Part shown: positions 1 to 6,882 of the stretch, piece after piece
How positions within the stretch are numbered: the stretch's first letter is position 1
How the letters are laid out: every line of letters starts with the position of its first letter
Assembly (NCBI RefSeq): GCF_026013475.1
Contig: NZ_JAPDPH010000047.1
Span: 1-39,503, forward strand
DNA from: Micromonospora yasonensis
GTDB taxonomy: Bacteria > Actinomycetota > Actinomycetes > Mycobacteriales > Micromonosporaceae
Length of the DNA stretch: 39,503 nt
Direction of reading: 5' to 3'
Notes under the pieces: model-generated
Told to the model about the DNA's origin: nothing
The model's input: only the letters and a program-made list of their open reading frames with translations
The model's database searches: none
Translations under genes and position numbers: made by a program

Positions 1-3
1 CAG

Positions 4-696
4 GTGACCGAGCCCGCACCGCCGCACCGGCAACCCGAGGAGGGGCACCGGCACGGCCGGTTGAGCGCCCGCGCGACGGTGGTGGCCGAGCCGGCGCCGC
101 CCGGGACGTCGCCGCTGGCCGACCCGTGGGGCGGACGGCCCGGGCTGCGGCACGTGCCGCCGGGCGAGGGGCCGTTCCGGCTGGTGGTGCTGTTGCACGG
201 CGCGGGCGGATCGGCCCGGCACGGCCTCGACCTGCTGCTGCCGCTCGCCGACGCGCACCAACTGCTGCTGCTCGCCCCGCAGGCCATGGCGAGCACCTGG
301 GACCTGATCGCCGAGGGGTACGGCCAGGACGTCGCCCGGATCGACGCGCTGCTGGCCGAGGCGCTCGGCACGTACCCGGTGAGCGGGGTGACGTTCGGCG
401 GCTTCTCCGACGGGGCCTCGTACGCCCTCTCCCTGGGGTTGACCAACGGCGACCTGGTCGACGCGGTGCTGGCCTTCTCCCCCGGCTTCGCCGCACCCCT
501 GGTCACCCACGGCCGGCCGCGGATCTTCGTCTCGCACGGCGCCGACGACCGGGTGCTCCCGGTGGACGTGTGCAGCCGGCGCCTGGTCCCCCGCCTGCAC
601 ACCCTCGGCTACCCGGTGGAATACGCGGAGTTCGCCGACGGCCACGAGGTGCCGGCGGAGATCCGGCGGCAGGCGGTGGACTGGCTGGTCGGCTGA
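4..696 (+). CDS. alpha/beta hydrolase (phospholipase/carboxylesterase type)
   Basis: A 230-residue cytosolic esterase-like protein. The core strand VVLLHGAG, a nucleophile elbow GGFSDGAS with Ser about 135, an acid in GADDRV (Asp about 182) and a His in DGHEV (His about 214) form a complete catalytic triad in the expected order. This is the layout of the phospholipase/carboxylesterase (abhydrolase_2-like) family, which hydrolyses short acyl esters. The GTG at position 4 is the first start visible. The window begins only three bases earlier, so the true start could lie outside. The N-terminal 50 residues are Pro/Arg-rich and not part of the fold. The substrate cannot be told from sequence. Confidence 0.85.
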   Translation: MTEPAPPHRQPEEGHRHGRLSARATVVAEPAPPGTSPLADPWGGRPGLRHVPPGEGPFRLVVLLHGAGGSARHGLDLLLPLADAHQLLLLAPQAMASTWDLIAEGYGQDVARIDALLAEALGTYPVSGVTFGGFSDGASYALSLGLTNGDLVDAVLAFSPGFAAPLVTHGRPRIFVSHGADDRVLPVDVCSRRLVPRLHTLGYPVEYAEFADGHEVPAEIRRQAVDWLVG

Positions 697-702
697 CCGG
701 GG

Positions 703-1875
703 TCAGCGGCCCGGCCCGGTGACCGCCGCGTCGACCCGGCGCAGCACCGTGGCGTCGTCGTCCCCGGCGACGCCGCGCAGCAGGTCGATGGCGGTGGCCC
801 GGATCTGCCCGATGATCATCGCGAGCGGCAGGGTCTGGCCGGGGGTGAAGAGCCGGCCGGCGACCCGGACCGCCTCCAGCGCGGCGACGTCCGCCCGTTC
901 GGCGTGGGTGTCGGCGATCCCCTCCTGGCCGGTGAGGTCGGCGGCGAGCGCGTCCCCAGCCGAGCGGACCGCCCCGGCCAGGGTCCGCACCGCGTTGCCG
1001 AGGTCGGCCGGGACCGGCGCCGGACCACGGGTGAGGGTGACCGCGGCGCGCGCGAGGACCCGGACGTTGCGGACGGCGTAGTCGATCTGCCGGATCGAGC
1101 CCTCCACCGAGCGCAGCCGGCCGAGGTGCTCGCGGCGGCGCAGGTTGAGCCGGAGCGCCTCGCCAGCCGCCTGCACCGCGCCGCGCAGCCGCTCCACGCC
1201 GGCGTCGGCGTGCCGGGCCCGCTCCAGCGCGGCCAGCGCCGCCTCGTCGTCGCCCCGGTCGAGCGCGGCGGCGATCTCGTCGAGCACCCCGGCCAGCTCC
1301 TGGAAGGTGTGCCGGAACTCGGCGACCAGCGGGGCGAGCGGCCGGCGGGCGTCGACGAGCTGGCTCGCCACCACGGCCACCCCGCCACCGATCAGCGCGT
1401 CGACGAACCGGAACGGGACCAGGGACTCGGTCGGCGGCGCGACGACCACCAGGTAGAGGGCGGAGACGGCGGCCTGCACCACGGTGACCGAGCTGGCGCC
1501 GATGGCCACCGCCAGGGCGACGGTGAGCAGGATGACGGTGAAGACCGTCCAGGTGGTACGCGGCCCGAGCGCCTGCACCACCAGGTCGGCGACGAGCACC
1601 CCGGCGGCCACGCCGAGCACCACCTCGACGGCCCGGCGCATCCGCTGGCCGCGCGCCTGGCCGAGCACGATCAGCGCGGCGGCCGGGGCGAAGAACGGCT
1701 GCGGGTGGCCGACCAGCCGGGTGGCGAGGATCCAGGCGACGGTGGCCGCGAGGGTGGCTTCGACGACCGGCAGCCAGCCCCGGCGCAGCCGCCCGGCCGC
1801 CTCCCGGACGGCCGCTCCGGGTCGCGGCGCGGCGTCGGACCCGCCGCGCCGGACCAGCGCGCCCCACCACGTCAT
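703..1875 (-). CDS. FUSC-family membrane protein (aromatic acid exporter type)
   Basis: A 390-residue integral membrane protein. Residues about 25-165 hold a cluster of hydrophobic segments (for example AALIVLG and VFTVILLTVALAVAIGASS) like the membrane half of FUSC/aromatic-acid-exporter proteins. The rest is a helical cytosolic part rich in Glu/Arg with heptad-like spacing. The family exports aromatic acids or related compounds, but the substrate is not predictable here. The ATG at 1875 fits the start of the hydrophobic domain. The same frame stays open upstream only because of high GC content. It converges on the hydrolase gene with a six-base gap. Confidence is high for the family and low for the function. 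Confidence 0.8.
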   Translation of the reverse strand: MTWWGALVRRGGSDAAPRPGAAVREAAGRLRRGWLPVVEATLAATVAWILATRLVGHPQPFFAPAAALIVLGQARGQRMRRAVEVVLGVAAGVLVADLVVQALGPRTTWTVFTVILLTVALAVAIGASSVTVVQAAVSALYLVVVAPPTESLVPFRFVDALIGGGVAVVASQLVDARRPLAPLVAEFRHTFQELAGVLDEIAAALDRGDDEAALAALERARHADAGVERLRGAVQAAGEALRLNLRRREHLGRLRSVEGSIRQIDYAVRNVRVLARAAVTLTRGPAPVPADLGNAVRTLAGAVRSAGDALAADLTGQEGIADTHAERADVAALEAVRVAGRLFTPGQTLPLAMIIGQIRATAIDLLRGVAGDDDATVLRRVDAAVTGPGR

Positions 1876-1984
1876 CGTCGCCTCCCGTCGCCCGTGCCCC
1901 AGCACATCCTGCGCCGTGGCGGCCGGGCCGGCAGCGGTCGACGCCACTGAACGGCGGTGGCGCCGCTCACCGTGGCACGGGCGG

Positions 1985-2419
1985 TCAGCCGGCGGCGGCA
2001 GCGGCGGCGGCCAGCTCGGCGTACTCGGGGGAGGCGAGGAAGCGGGTGAGGATCTCCGCGGTGCCCCGGGTGTACGGCCGGCCGTCCAGCACCTCGGCCG
2101 GGGTGGTGAAGACGATCGCGGCGCCCTCGCCGACCACCACGTCGTCCTGCCGCGCGGTGGTCGGGGCGTAGAAGTAGTGCTTGACCCGGTCGACCTCGGG
2201 GAGTTCCTGGACGGCGTAGAGCCGCAGCGGGACCTCCGGACGCAGCCCGGTCTCCTCCCACAGCTCCCGGACCGCCGTCTCCTCCGCGGTCTCCCCGGGT
2301 TCGCCGTGCCCGCCGGGCAGCCCCCACATGTTCGGGTAGTACGGGGCGTGCTCGTCGCGGAGCTGGATGAGCAGCCGGCCGGCGCGGTCGACCAGCATGA
2401 CGGCGGAGACAGGGTGCAT
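1985..2419 (-). CDS. NUDIX hydrolase
   Basis: A 144-residue NUDIX-fold hydrolase, which cleaves nucleoside-diphosphate-linked substrates. The Nudix box is complete: Gly37, Glu43, then Arg51-Glu52 and Glu55-Glu56, with Gly58 closing it, exactly matching G-x5-E-x7-REU-x-EE-x-GU. The protein is a single domain with a poly-Ala C-terminus. It lies upstream of and co-oriented with the FUSC gene with about 110 bases between, so co-transcription is possible. The substrate is unknown; the short length fits an 8-oxo-dGTP- or ADP-ribose-type enzyme, but nothing visible decides between them. Confidence 0.9.
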   Translation of the reverse strand: MHPVSAVMLVDRAGRLLIQLRDEHAPYYPNMWGLPGGHGEPGETAEETAVRELWEETGLRPEVPLRLYAVQELPEVDRVKHYFYAPTTARQDDVVVGEGAAIVFTTPAEVLDGRPYTRGTAEILTRFLASPEYAELAAAAAAAG

Positions 2420-2457
2420 CCCGCCAACCTAGTACGACCGCCACCGGCCGGCCGCCC

Positions 2458-2577
2458 GAGGGCCGGCAGCCAGCGGTCCTCCTTGTCGACCTGCGGCACG
2501 TACCCCTCGGCACTGGGCAGTCGCACGGTCATCGTGTCGCCGAGGTGGAAGGGCCCGAAATGGATCACCGCCGACAA
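2458..2577 (-). pseudogene. remnant of an aminoglycoside-phosphotransferase-like gene
   Basis: Read on the minus strand, these 120 bases encode FHLGDTMTVRLPSAEGYV followed by PQVDKEDRWLPAL. From memory of the family, this matches the N-lobe strand and helix of actinobacterial aminoglycoside/choline-kinase-like phosphotransferases, including the conserved Lys-Glu and the WLP-L stretch. The similarity stops at about 2458, where the sequence runs into the NUDIX gene's leader. The catalytic HxD and DxD loops are absent, so this is a broken fragment left by a deletion. The frame stays open further only because the region lacks AT-rich stop codons. Confidence 0.5.
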
Positions 2578-2691
2578 CCGGAAATGGTCAACCTTACAGA
2601 ATATCGATCGGCCGACTTTTCGGGGTCGGCCGAATGGGAGGGGAGGCCGGTAAGATCGGCGACAAGGCTGTGACTGATCGCTGACTGCTGA

Positions 2692-2709
2692 GTGTGAAAG
2701 CGATCACAC
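2692..2709. promoter_or_regulatory. Crp/FNR-type operator palindrome upstream of the CIS operon
   Basis: The sequence GTGTGA-AAGCGA-TCACAC contains the full TGTGA-N6-TCACA consensus used by Crp-family regulators, including the actinobacterial Crp/GlxR group. Its centre lies about 20 bases before the ATG at 2721, the first gene of the injection-system operon. It also overlaps a possible GTG start at 2694, which argues for the ATG as the true start. So close to the start it would more likely repress than activate, unless the promoter lies between, which I cannot identify with confidence. A TAAGAT element at 2651-2656 is a weak -10 candidate. Confidence 0.5.
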
Positions 2710-2720
2710 ACACTGTCGGC

Positions 2721-3503
2721 ATGAATACGGGACTCCGCCGCAGCCGGGCATTCCGCCTCGCGGTGTGTCTCGCCCTCGTGCCGGCGCTGAGCGGCTGCAT
2801 GCAACTCAATCTCGGGCTGACTGTGAACCCGGACGACACGGTCAGCGGTCAGCTCCTGGTGACCGCCGACAAGAACCTGCTCAAGAGCCGGAACCCGGAC
2901 GTGCAGACCGCCTTCGCCGACATGCGGCGGCAACTGCCCACGCTGCCCGCCGGAGACGAGAGCCGGTACGAGGACGCCCGGTTCTACGGGGTGCAGGTGG
3001 TGTACCGGAAAAAGCCGTTGTCGCAATTCACGAGCGACAGCGTAAATCTGGTCCGGGTCGACGACCGGTACCGGTTCGCGTTTCCGCTGGACCCCGATAA
3101 ATATGCCGGAAAGGTGGTCGAGACGGATGCGGGAACCCGACGGACATTCGTGACCTTGATGTCTTTCGAGATCTCGGTGACCTTCCCGGGCCGGGTGCTC
3201 ACCACCAACGGCACGGTGAACGGCCGGTCGGTCAGCTGGAAGGTGGACAGCAACCAGGCCAAGCCCGCCGAACTGGTCGCCGAGGCGGAGGCGCCGGCGC
3301 GCGCGTCAGCCGGGGCGACCGCCGGCCCGACGAGCAGCGGTGGCGGTTTCCCCTGGCTGGTGGTGGTCGGCGGCGTGATCGTCCTACTGCTGGTCGCCGT
3401 GGTGGTCGTCCTCCTGCTCCGCCGCCCCCGGGCGGCCCGCCGGCCCACCCGCCGCACCTCACCCCGATCGCAGCACCGCACAGCCGAAGGGGGATCGCCG
3501 TGA
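2721..3503 (+). CDS. LppM-like lipoprotein with C-terminal membrane segment
   Basis: A 260-residue envelope protein. A basic N-terminus and hydrophobic stretch lead to the lipobox LSGC, so the mature protein should begin with a lipidated Cys. The body (LGLTVNPDDTVSGQL, then VSFEISVTFPG-like strands) resembles the LppM/DUF3153 domain of actinobacterial lipoproteins. Near residues 218-238 there is a strong transmembrane helix followed by an Arg-rich tail. The chain is therefore tethered at both ends, with the Arg-rich tail probably cytosolic. The ATG at 2721 is chosen over the GTG at 2694, which would overlap an operator-like palindrome. It overlaps the next gene by four bases and heads the injection-system operon. 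Confidence 0.75.
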   Translation: MNTGLRRSRAFRLAVCLALVPALSGCMQLNLGLTVNPDDTVSGQLLVTADKNLLKSRNPDVQTAFADMRRQLPTLPAGDESRYEDARFYGVQVVYRKKPLSQFTSDSVNLVRVDDRYRFAFPLDPDKYAGKVVETDAGTRRTFVTLMSFEISVTFPGRVLTTNGTVNGRSVSWKVDSNQAKPAELVAEAEAPARASAGATAGPTSSGGGFPWLVVVGGVIVLLLVAVVVVLLLRRPRAARRPTRRTSPRSQHRTAEGGSP

Positions 3504-3844
3504 ACGATCTCTTCACCTGGGCCGCGCTGGGCAGCCTGACCGGCGCCAGCGCCGCCACCCTCCTGGCCACCAACGTCATCGGTGGACTGCTCGGCCCGAA
3601 CAGCGACAAGGCCCGCAAGTGGATCGCGCTGGGCATCGCCCTCGCGCTGTCGTACCTCACGGCGGCGTTCGCCGCCGACGCCGGCCCGGAGAAGTGGATC
3701 ATCGCGTTCTTCAACGGGCTGGTCATCTTCTCCGCCGCCCTCGGCATCAACCAGCTGCCGCCCGGCAACCGGCAGGCGACGAGCGCGTCGCCGACCCAGC
3801 TCGCGCAGGGACGCGAGCCCCGCTACATCCGCTCCTGGGTCTGA
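3500..3844 (+). CDS. small integral membrane protein of the CIS operon
   Basis: A 114-residue protein with three hydrophobic segments, roughly residues 8-32, 43-60 and 66-84, separated by short polar turns, and a polar C-terminal tail. The GTG start overlaps the stop of the lipoprotein gene, indicating translational coupling. I do not recognise a named family. The size and topology recall small holin-like proteins, but there is no specific holin motif and I do not claim that function. Its place between the lipoprotein and the HExxH membrane protein suggests it helps form an envelope assembly used by the injection system. Confidence 0.65.
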   Translation: MNDLFTWAALGSLTGASAATLLATNVIGGLLGPNSDKARKWIALGIALALSYLTAAFAADAGPEKWIIAFFNGLVIFSAALGINQLPPGNRQATSASPTQLAQGREPRYIRSWV

Positions 3845-3857
3845 GAGAGGTGACCCC

Positions 3858-4466
3858 ATGGTCTTCGGCATCATCAGCGCCGCCGTCCACATCGTCCTCG
3901 GCGCCCTGCTCGGCCAGCTGGCCGGCGGGCTGGTCGGCCTGCTCGTCGGGGCCGTCGTCGGACTGCTGATCGGCGCGCCCTTCGGCTGGGCGGCCGCCGC
4001 GGCCGGCACGTACGGCACGGACCCGAAGGGGATCCTCCTCTTCGTGGTCGACCACACCTGGAGCCTGCTCAACACCGCGGTCGGCGCGCTCTACCTGGCC
4101 CTGCACCTGATCGTCGGACACCAGCTGGACCGGGTGGTCTCCCAGGCCAGCGGCCGGGTCAACATGGTCGAGGGCGTCTCCCCCCGGTACGCCACCACCA
4201 TCGGCACGGTCTGCGCCGGGTCCAGCCCCGGCATCCAGCGGCACGAGGACGTGCACATCCTCCAGGCCCGACTGCTCGGCCCGCTCTACCTGCCACTGGT
4301 CGTGCTGAACTACGTGCTGTTCACCATCGCGCCGGTGTGGCTGCTCTGGCACGACCACACCAACGCGCCGATCAACCGGTTCACCCGGTACTTCGAGATC
4401 GGCGTCTACCCGCATGTGTGGAACGAGGCCATCGCGTACCGGATCCAGGGGACCCCGCCGCGATGA
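3858..4466 (+). CDS. membrane protein with HExxH metallopeptidase-like motif
   Basis: A 202-residue membrane protein. The first 50 residues form a Gly-zipper hydrophobic hairpin (GLVGLLVGAVVGLLIG). A second hydrophobic stretch lies near residues 65-85 and a third near 142-162. Between them is RHEDVHILQARLLGPLY, with His129-Glu130 and His133 forming HExxH. A later Glu190 in WNEAIAY could be the third zinc ligand, as in gluzincin-type peptidases. The HExxH plus LGPLY arrangement recalls a group of small membrane-bound putative peptidases, but I cannot name the family. The downstream gene overlaps it by four bases (ATGA). Peptidase activity is an inference from the motif only. Confidence 0.65.
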   Translation: MVFGIISAAVHIVLGALLGQLAGGLVGLLVGAVVGLLIGAPFGWAAAAAGTYGTDPKGILLFVVDHTWSLLNTAVGALYLALHLIVGHQLDRVVSQASGRVNMVEGVSPRYATTIGTVCAGSSPGIQRHEDVHILQARLLGPLYLPLVVLNYVLFTIAPVWLLWHDHTNAPINRFTRYFEIGVYPHVWNEAIAYRIQGTPPR

Positions 4467-5149
4467 CCGGCGCGATCGAGGCGGCCGTCGCGGATCTCGC
4501 GACCTGGCTGACCGGGGCGGCGGGCGACCCCGTCCCGGTCGGCCCGCCCCGCGACGACCCGGACGGCGGCCTCACGGTCTGGCCGCTGGAGCTGCGGCCG
4601 GCCCGGCAGACGGCGGCCGGCGGCGGGGCGCGCGAGCCGTACCGGTTCGTGGTCCGGCTGCTGGTCACCGGCGCCGGACCGGCGGCGCTGCCGGCGCTGG
4701 ACCGGGTGCTCGCCGCGGCCGCGACCGCCGGCGAGCCGGAGGTGGTGCTCACCGCCGGCGACCCGCAGCTGTGGCGGGCGTTCGGCGTCGCGCCCCGGCC
4801 GGCGCTGCTGGTCGACGTGCCGGCGCGGATCGCCCGGCCGGCGCCGGTCGCGCCGCCCGTGCTGCACCCGCTGCGGCTGCGGCAGCTGGACATGCTCACC
4901 CTCGACGGGCGGGTGGTCGGGCCGGAACGGCAGCCGCTCGCCGCGATGCGGGTCGAGGTGATCGGCACCCCGTACGCCACGGCGACCGACCACAGCGGCC
5001 GGTTCCGCCTGGTCGGCGTGCCGCACGATCCGGACGGCCCGGACCGGCCGGTCCGGGTGCGGCTGGTCGGGCGGGGCCGCGTCCTCACCGCCGACCTCGA
5101 CCCCGCCGACCCCGACCTCGTCATCGTCTGCGCTCCACCGGCCGACTGA
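4463..5149 (+). CDS. CIS tail-terminator/cap protein, Pvc16 (DUF4255)-like
   Basis: A 228-residue protein. The first 140 residues match the Pvc16/Afp16-type (DUF4255) pattern: a helical start (AIEAAVADLATWL), a strand PYRFVVRLLVTG, and a later strand PALLVDVPARI. In characterised systems this protein caps the distal end of the sheath and tube. Residues about 150-228 form an extra domain (DGRVVGPERQPLAAMRVEV, then TDHSGRFRLVGVP) of the carboxypeptidase-regulatory/transthyretin-like type, often a beta-sandwich adhesion or assembly module. It precedes the sheath gene by 22 bases with GAGGAGG just before the next start. Identity is inferred from fold pattern and position. Confidence 0.75.
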   Translation: MTGAIEAAVADLATWLTGAAGDPVPVGPPRDDPDGGLTVWPLELRPARQTAAGGGAREPYRFVVRLLVTGAGPAALPALDRVLAAAATAGEPEVVLTAGDPQLWRAFGVAPRPALLVDVPARIARPAPVAPPVLHPLRLRQLDMLTLDGRVVGPERQPLAAMRVEVIGTPYATATDHSGRFRLVGVPHDPDGPDRPVRVRLVGRGRVLTADLDPADPDLVIVCAPPAD

Positions 5150-5171
5150 GCCGTCTCCCCGAGGAGGACCG

Positions 5172-6398
5172 ATGCCCAACTACTTCTCCCCCGGCATCTA
5201 CGTCGAGGAGGTCCCCAGCGGCGCCCGCCCGATCGGCCCGGTCGGCACCAGCACCGCCGCCTTCGTCGGGGTCGCGCCGGACCGCACCGCGCACGTCGAC
5301 AAGGCCCTCGCGGTCAACAGCTGGTCGGAGTTCCTCCGGCTGTACGCCGACGGGGACCACCTGGACAGCACCCCGCTCGCCCGGGCGGTCTTCGGCTTCC
5401 TCGACAACGGGGGCACCCGCTGCTGGGTGGTCAACGTCGGCGAGGGCGGCCAGCTCATGGGCACCGGTGGGCGGCGGGGCGGCCTGCAGGTGCTGGAGGC
5501 CATCGACGAGATCTCCATCCTGGCCGCCCCCGGCTACCACGACCCGGTGTCGCACGAGGCGCTGATCAGCATGGCCGAGCAGCTGCGGACCATGGTGGCG
5601 ATCTGCGACCCACCGCCGGACGTGGCCGACATCTCCACGCTCACCCGGGTGGCCCGGCCGGACGGCGGCAAGCCCGCCGGCAAGCCCGGCGACGGGCCGC
5701 CGAAACCCGCCGACGACGATGACGGGCCGAACGGCGACCGGCCCCGGGAGTCCAGCTTCGCCGCCTTCTACTACCCGTGGATCAAGGTGCGGGACCCGCT
5801 CGGCGGCGACCTGGTGCTCACCCCGCCGAGCGGGCACGTGGCCGGCATCTGGGCCCGCACCGACGCGCTGCGCGGGGTGCACAAAGCCCCCGCCAACGAG
5901 CCGGTACGCGGCGCCGTCGACCTCGCGTACCTGGTCACCCGCCCCGAGCACGACGTGCTCAACCCCAAGGGGGTCAACGTGATCCGCTACTTCGCCGGCG
6001 AGGGGATCCGGCTCTGGGGCGCCCGTACCCTCGCCGCCGAGGCCAGCGAGTGGCGCTACCTCAACGTCCGGCGGCTCTCCATCGCCATCGAGCAGGCCAT
6101 CGCCAACGGCACCCGGTGGATGGTCTTCGAGCCGAACGACTACACCCTCTGGCGGTCGATCCGGCGGGACATCGGGGCGTTCCTGACCCGGGTCTGGCGG
6201 GACGGGGCGCTGCTCGGACGGACGCCGGAGGAGGCGTTCTTCGTCAAGTGCGACGAGGAGACCAACCCGGCCGACGTCCGCGACGCCGGGATGGTGGTCG
6301 CGCACATCGGCATCGCGGTGGTCAAGCCCGCGGAGTTCGTGGTGTTCAAGCTGAGCCAGTGGGCCGGCGGCACCGAGACCGAGACGATCGGAGGCTGA
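5172..6398 (+). CDS. contractile tail sheath protein
   Basis: A 408-residue sheath subunit. The opening SPGIYVEEVPSGARPI is the classic phage/CIS sheath N-terminus, and the C-terminal domain with GVNVIRYFAGEGIRLWGARTL and VFEPND is equally typical. Sheath subunits polymerise around the inner tube and drive it forward on contraction. Residues about 160-195 are a low-complexity Lys/Gly/Pro/Asp hinge between the conserved halves. Only one sheath gene is present, whereas the Afp particle uses three. It sits one base upstream of the tube gene, the usual order. A Shine-Dalgarno GAGGAGGACC supports the ATG start. Confidence 0.95.
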   Translation: MPNYFSPGIYVEEVPSGARPIGPVGTSTAAFVGVAPDRTAHVDKALAVNSWSEFLRLYADGDHLDSTPLARAVFGFLDNGGTRCWVVNVGEGGQLMGTGGRRGGLQVLEAIDEISILAAPGYHDPVSHEALISMAEQLRTMVAICDPPPDVADISTLTRVARPDGGKPAGKPGDGPPKPADDDDGPNGDRPRESSFAAFYYPWIKVRDPLGGDLVLTPPSGHVAGIWARTDALRGVHKAPANEPVRGAVDLAYLVTRPEHDVLNPKGVNVIRYFAGEGIRLWGARTLAAEASEWRYLNVRRLSIAIEQAIANGTRWMVFEPNDYTLWRSIRRDIGAFLTRVWRDGALLGRTPEEAFFVKCDEETNPADVRDAGMVVAHIGIAVVKPAEFVVFKLSQWAGGTETETIGG

Positions 6399-6399
6399 C

Positions 6400-6882
6400 A
6401 TGCCGACCACGGCCACCCCGCAACCCGGCGCGCCCGTCGACCCGTACCGGGCCTACCACTTCAAGCTGCTCATCAACGGGATCACCAACGGGCACTTCAC
6501 CGAGGTCAGCGGCCTGGAGGTGTACATCCCGTCGGTGACGTACAAGGAGGCCGGCAACGAGCGGATCCGGGCGGTGCCCGGCCAGGCCGAGTACGCCCCG
6601 GTCACCCTTCACTTCGGCCTGACCCAGTCCCGGGAGCTCTGGGACTGGGTGAACGCGGCGGCGAAGGGCACGGTCAGCCGGCGCAACGTCTCGGTGGTGC
6701 TGCTCGACCCGGCCGGCACCGCCGAGATGCTCCGCTGGAACATGATCAACGCGTGGCCGACCCGGTGGCGGGGCGCCCACCTCAACACCCTCGCCCAGGA
6801 GATCGCCATCGAGGCGCTGACCCTGGCGTACGAGGGGCTGGAACTGGAGTCGGGCAGTGCGGCCGCCCCGGCGTCCGCGTGA
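6400..6882 (+). CDS. inner tube protein (gp19/Afp1-like)
   Basis: A 160-residue tube subunit. YHFKLLINGITNGHFTEVSG and the central block EYAPVTLHFGLTQS are hallmarks of the T4 gp19-like tail-tube family; VTLHFGLTQSRELWDWVNA aligns with the tube-tube contact region. Tube hexamers stack inside the sheath and carry cargo. A single tube gene serves the system here, unlike Afp with two. The last 13 codons overlap the start of the following gene. The GGAGG at the end of the sheath gene gives a good ribosome site. Confidence 0.93.
   Translation: MPTTATPQPGAPVDPYRAYHFKLLINGITNGHFTEVSGLEVYIPSVTYKEAGNERIRAVPGQAEYAPVTLHFGLTQSRELWDWVNAAAKGTVSRRNVSVVLLDPAGTAEMLRWNMINAWPTRWRGAHLNTLAQEIAIEALTLAYEGLELESGSAAAPASA

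Noticed and set aside
3500..3844. Calling the small membrane protein a holin
   Set aside because: Size and helices alone are not enough and there is no adjacent endolysin.
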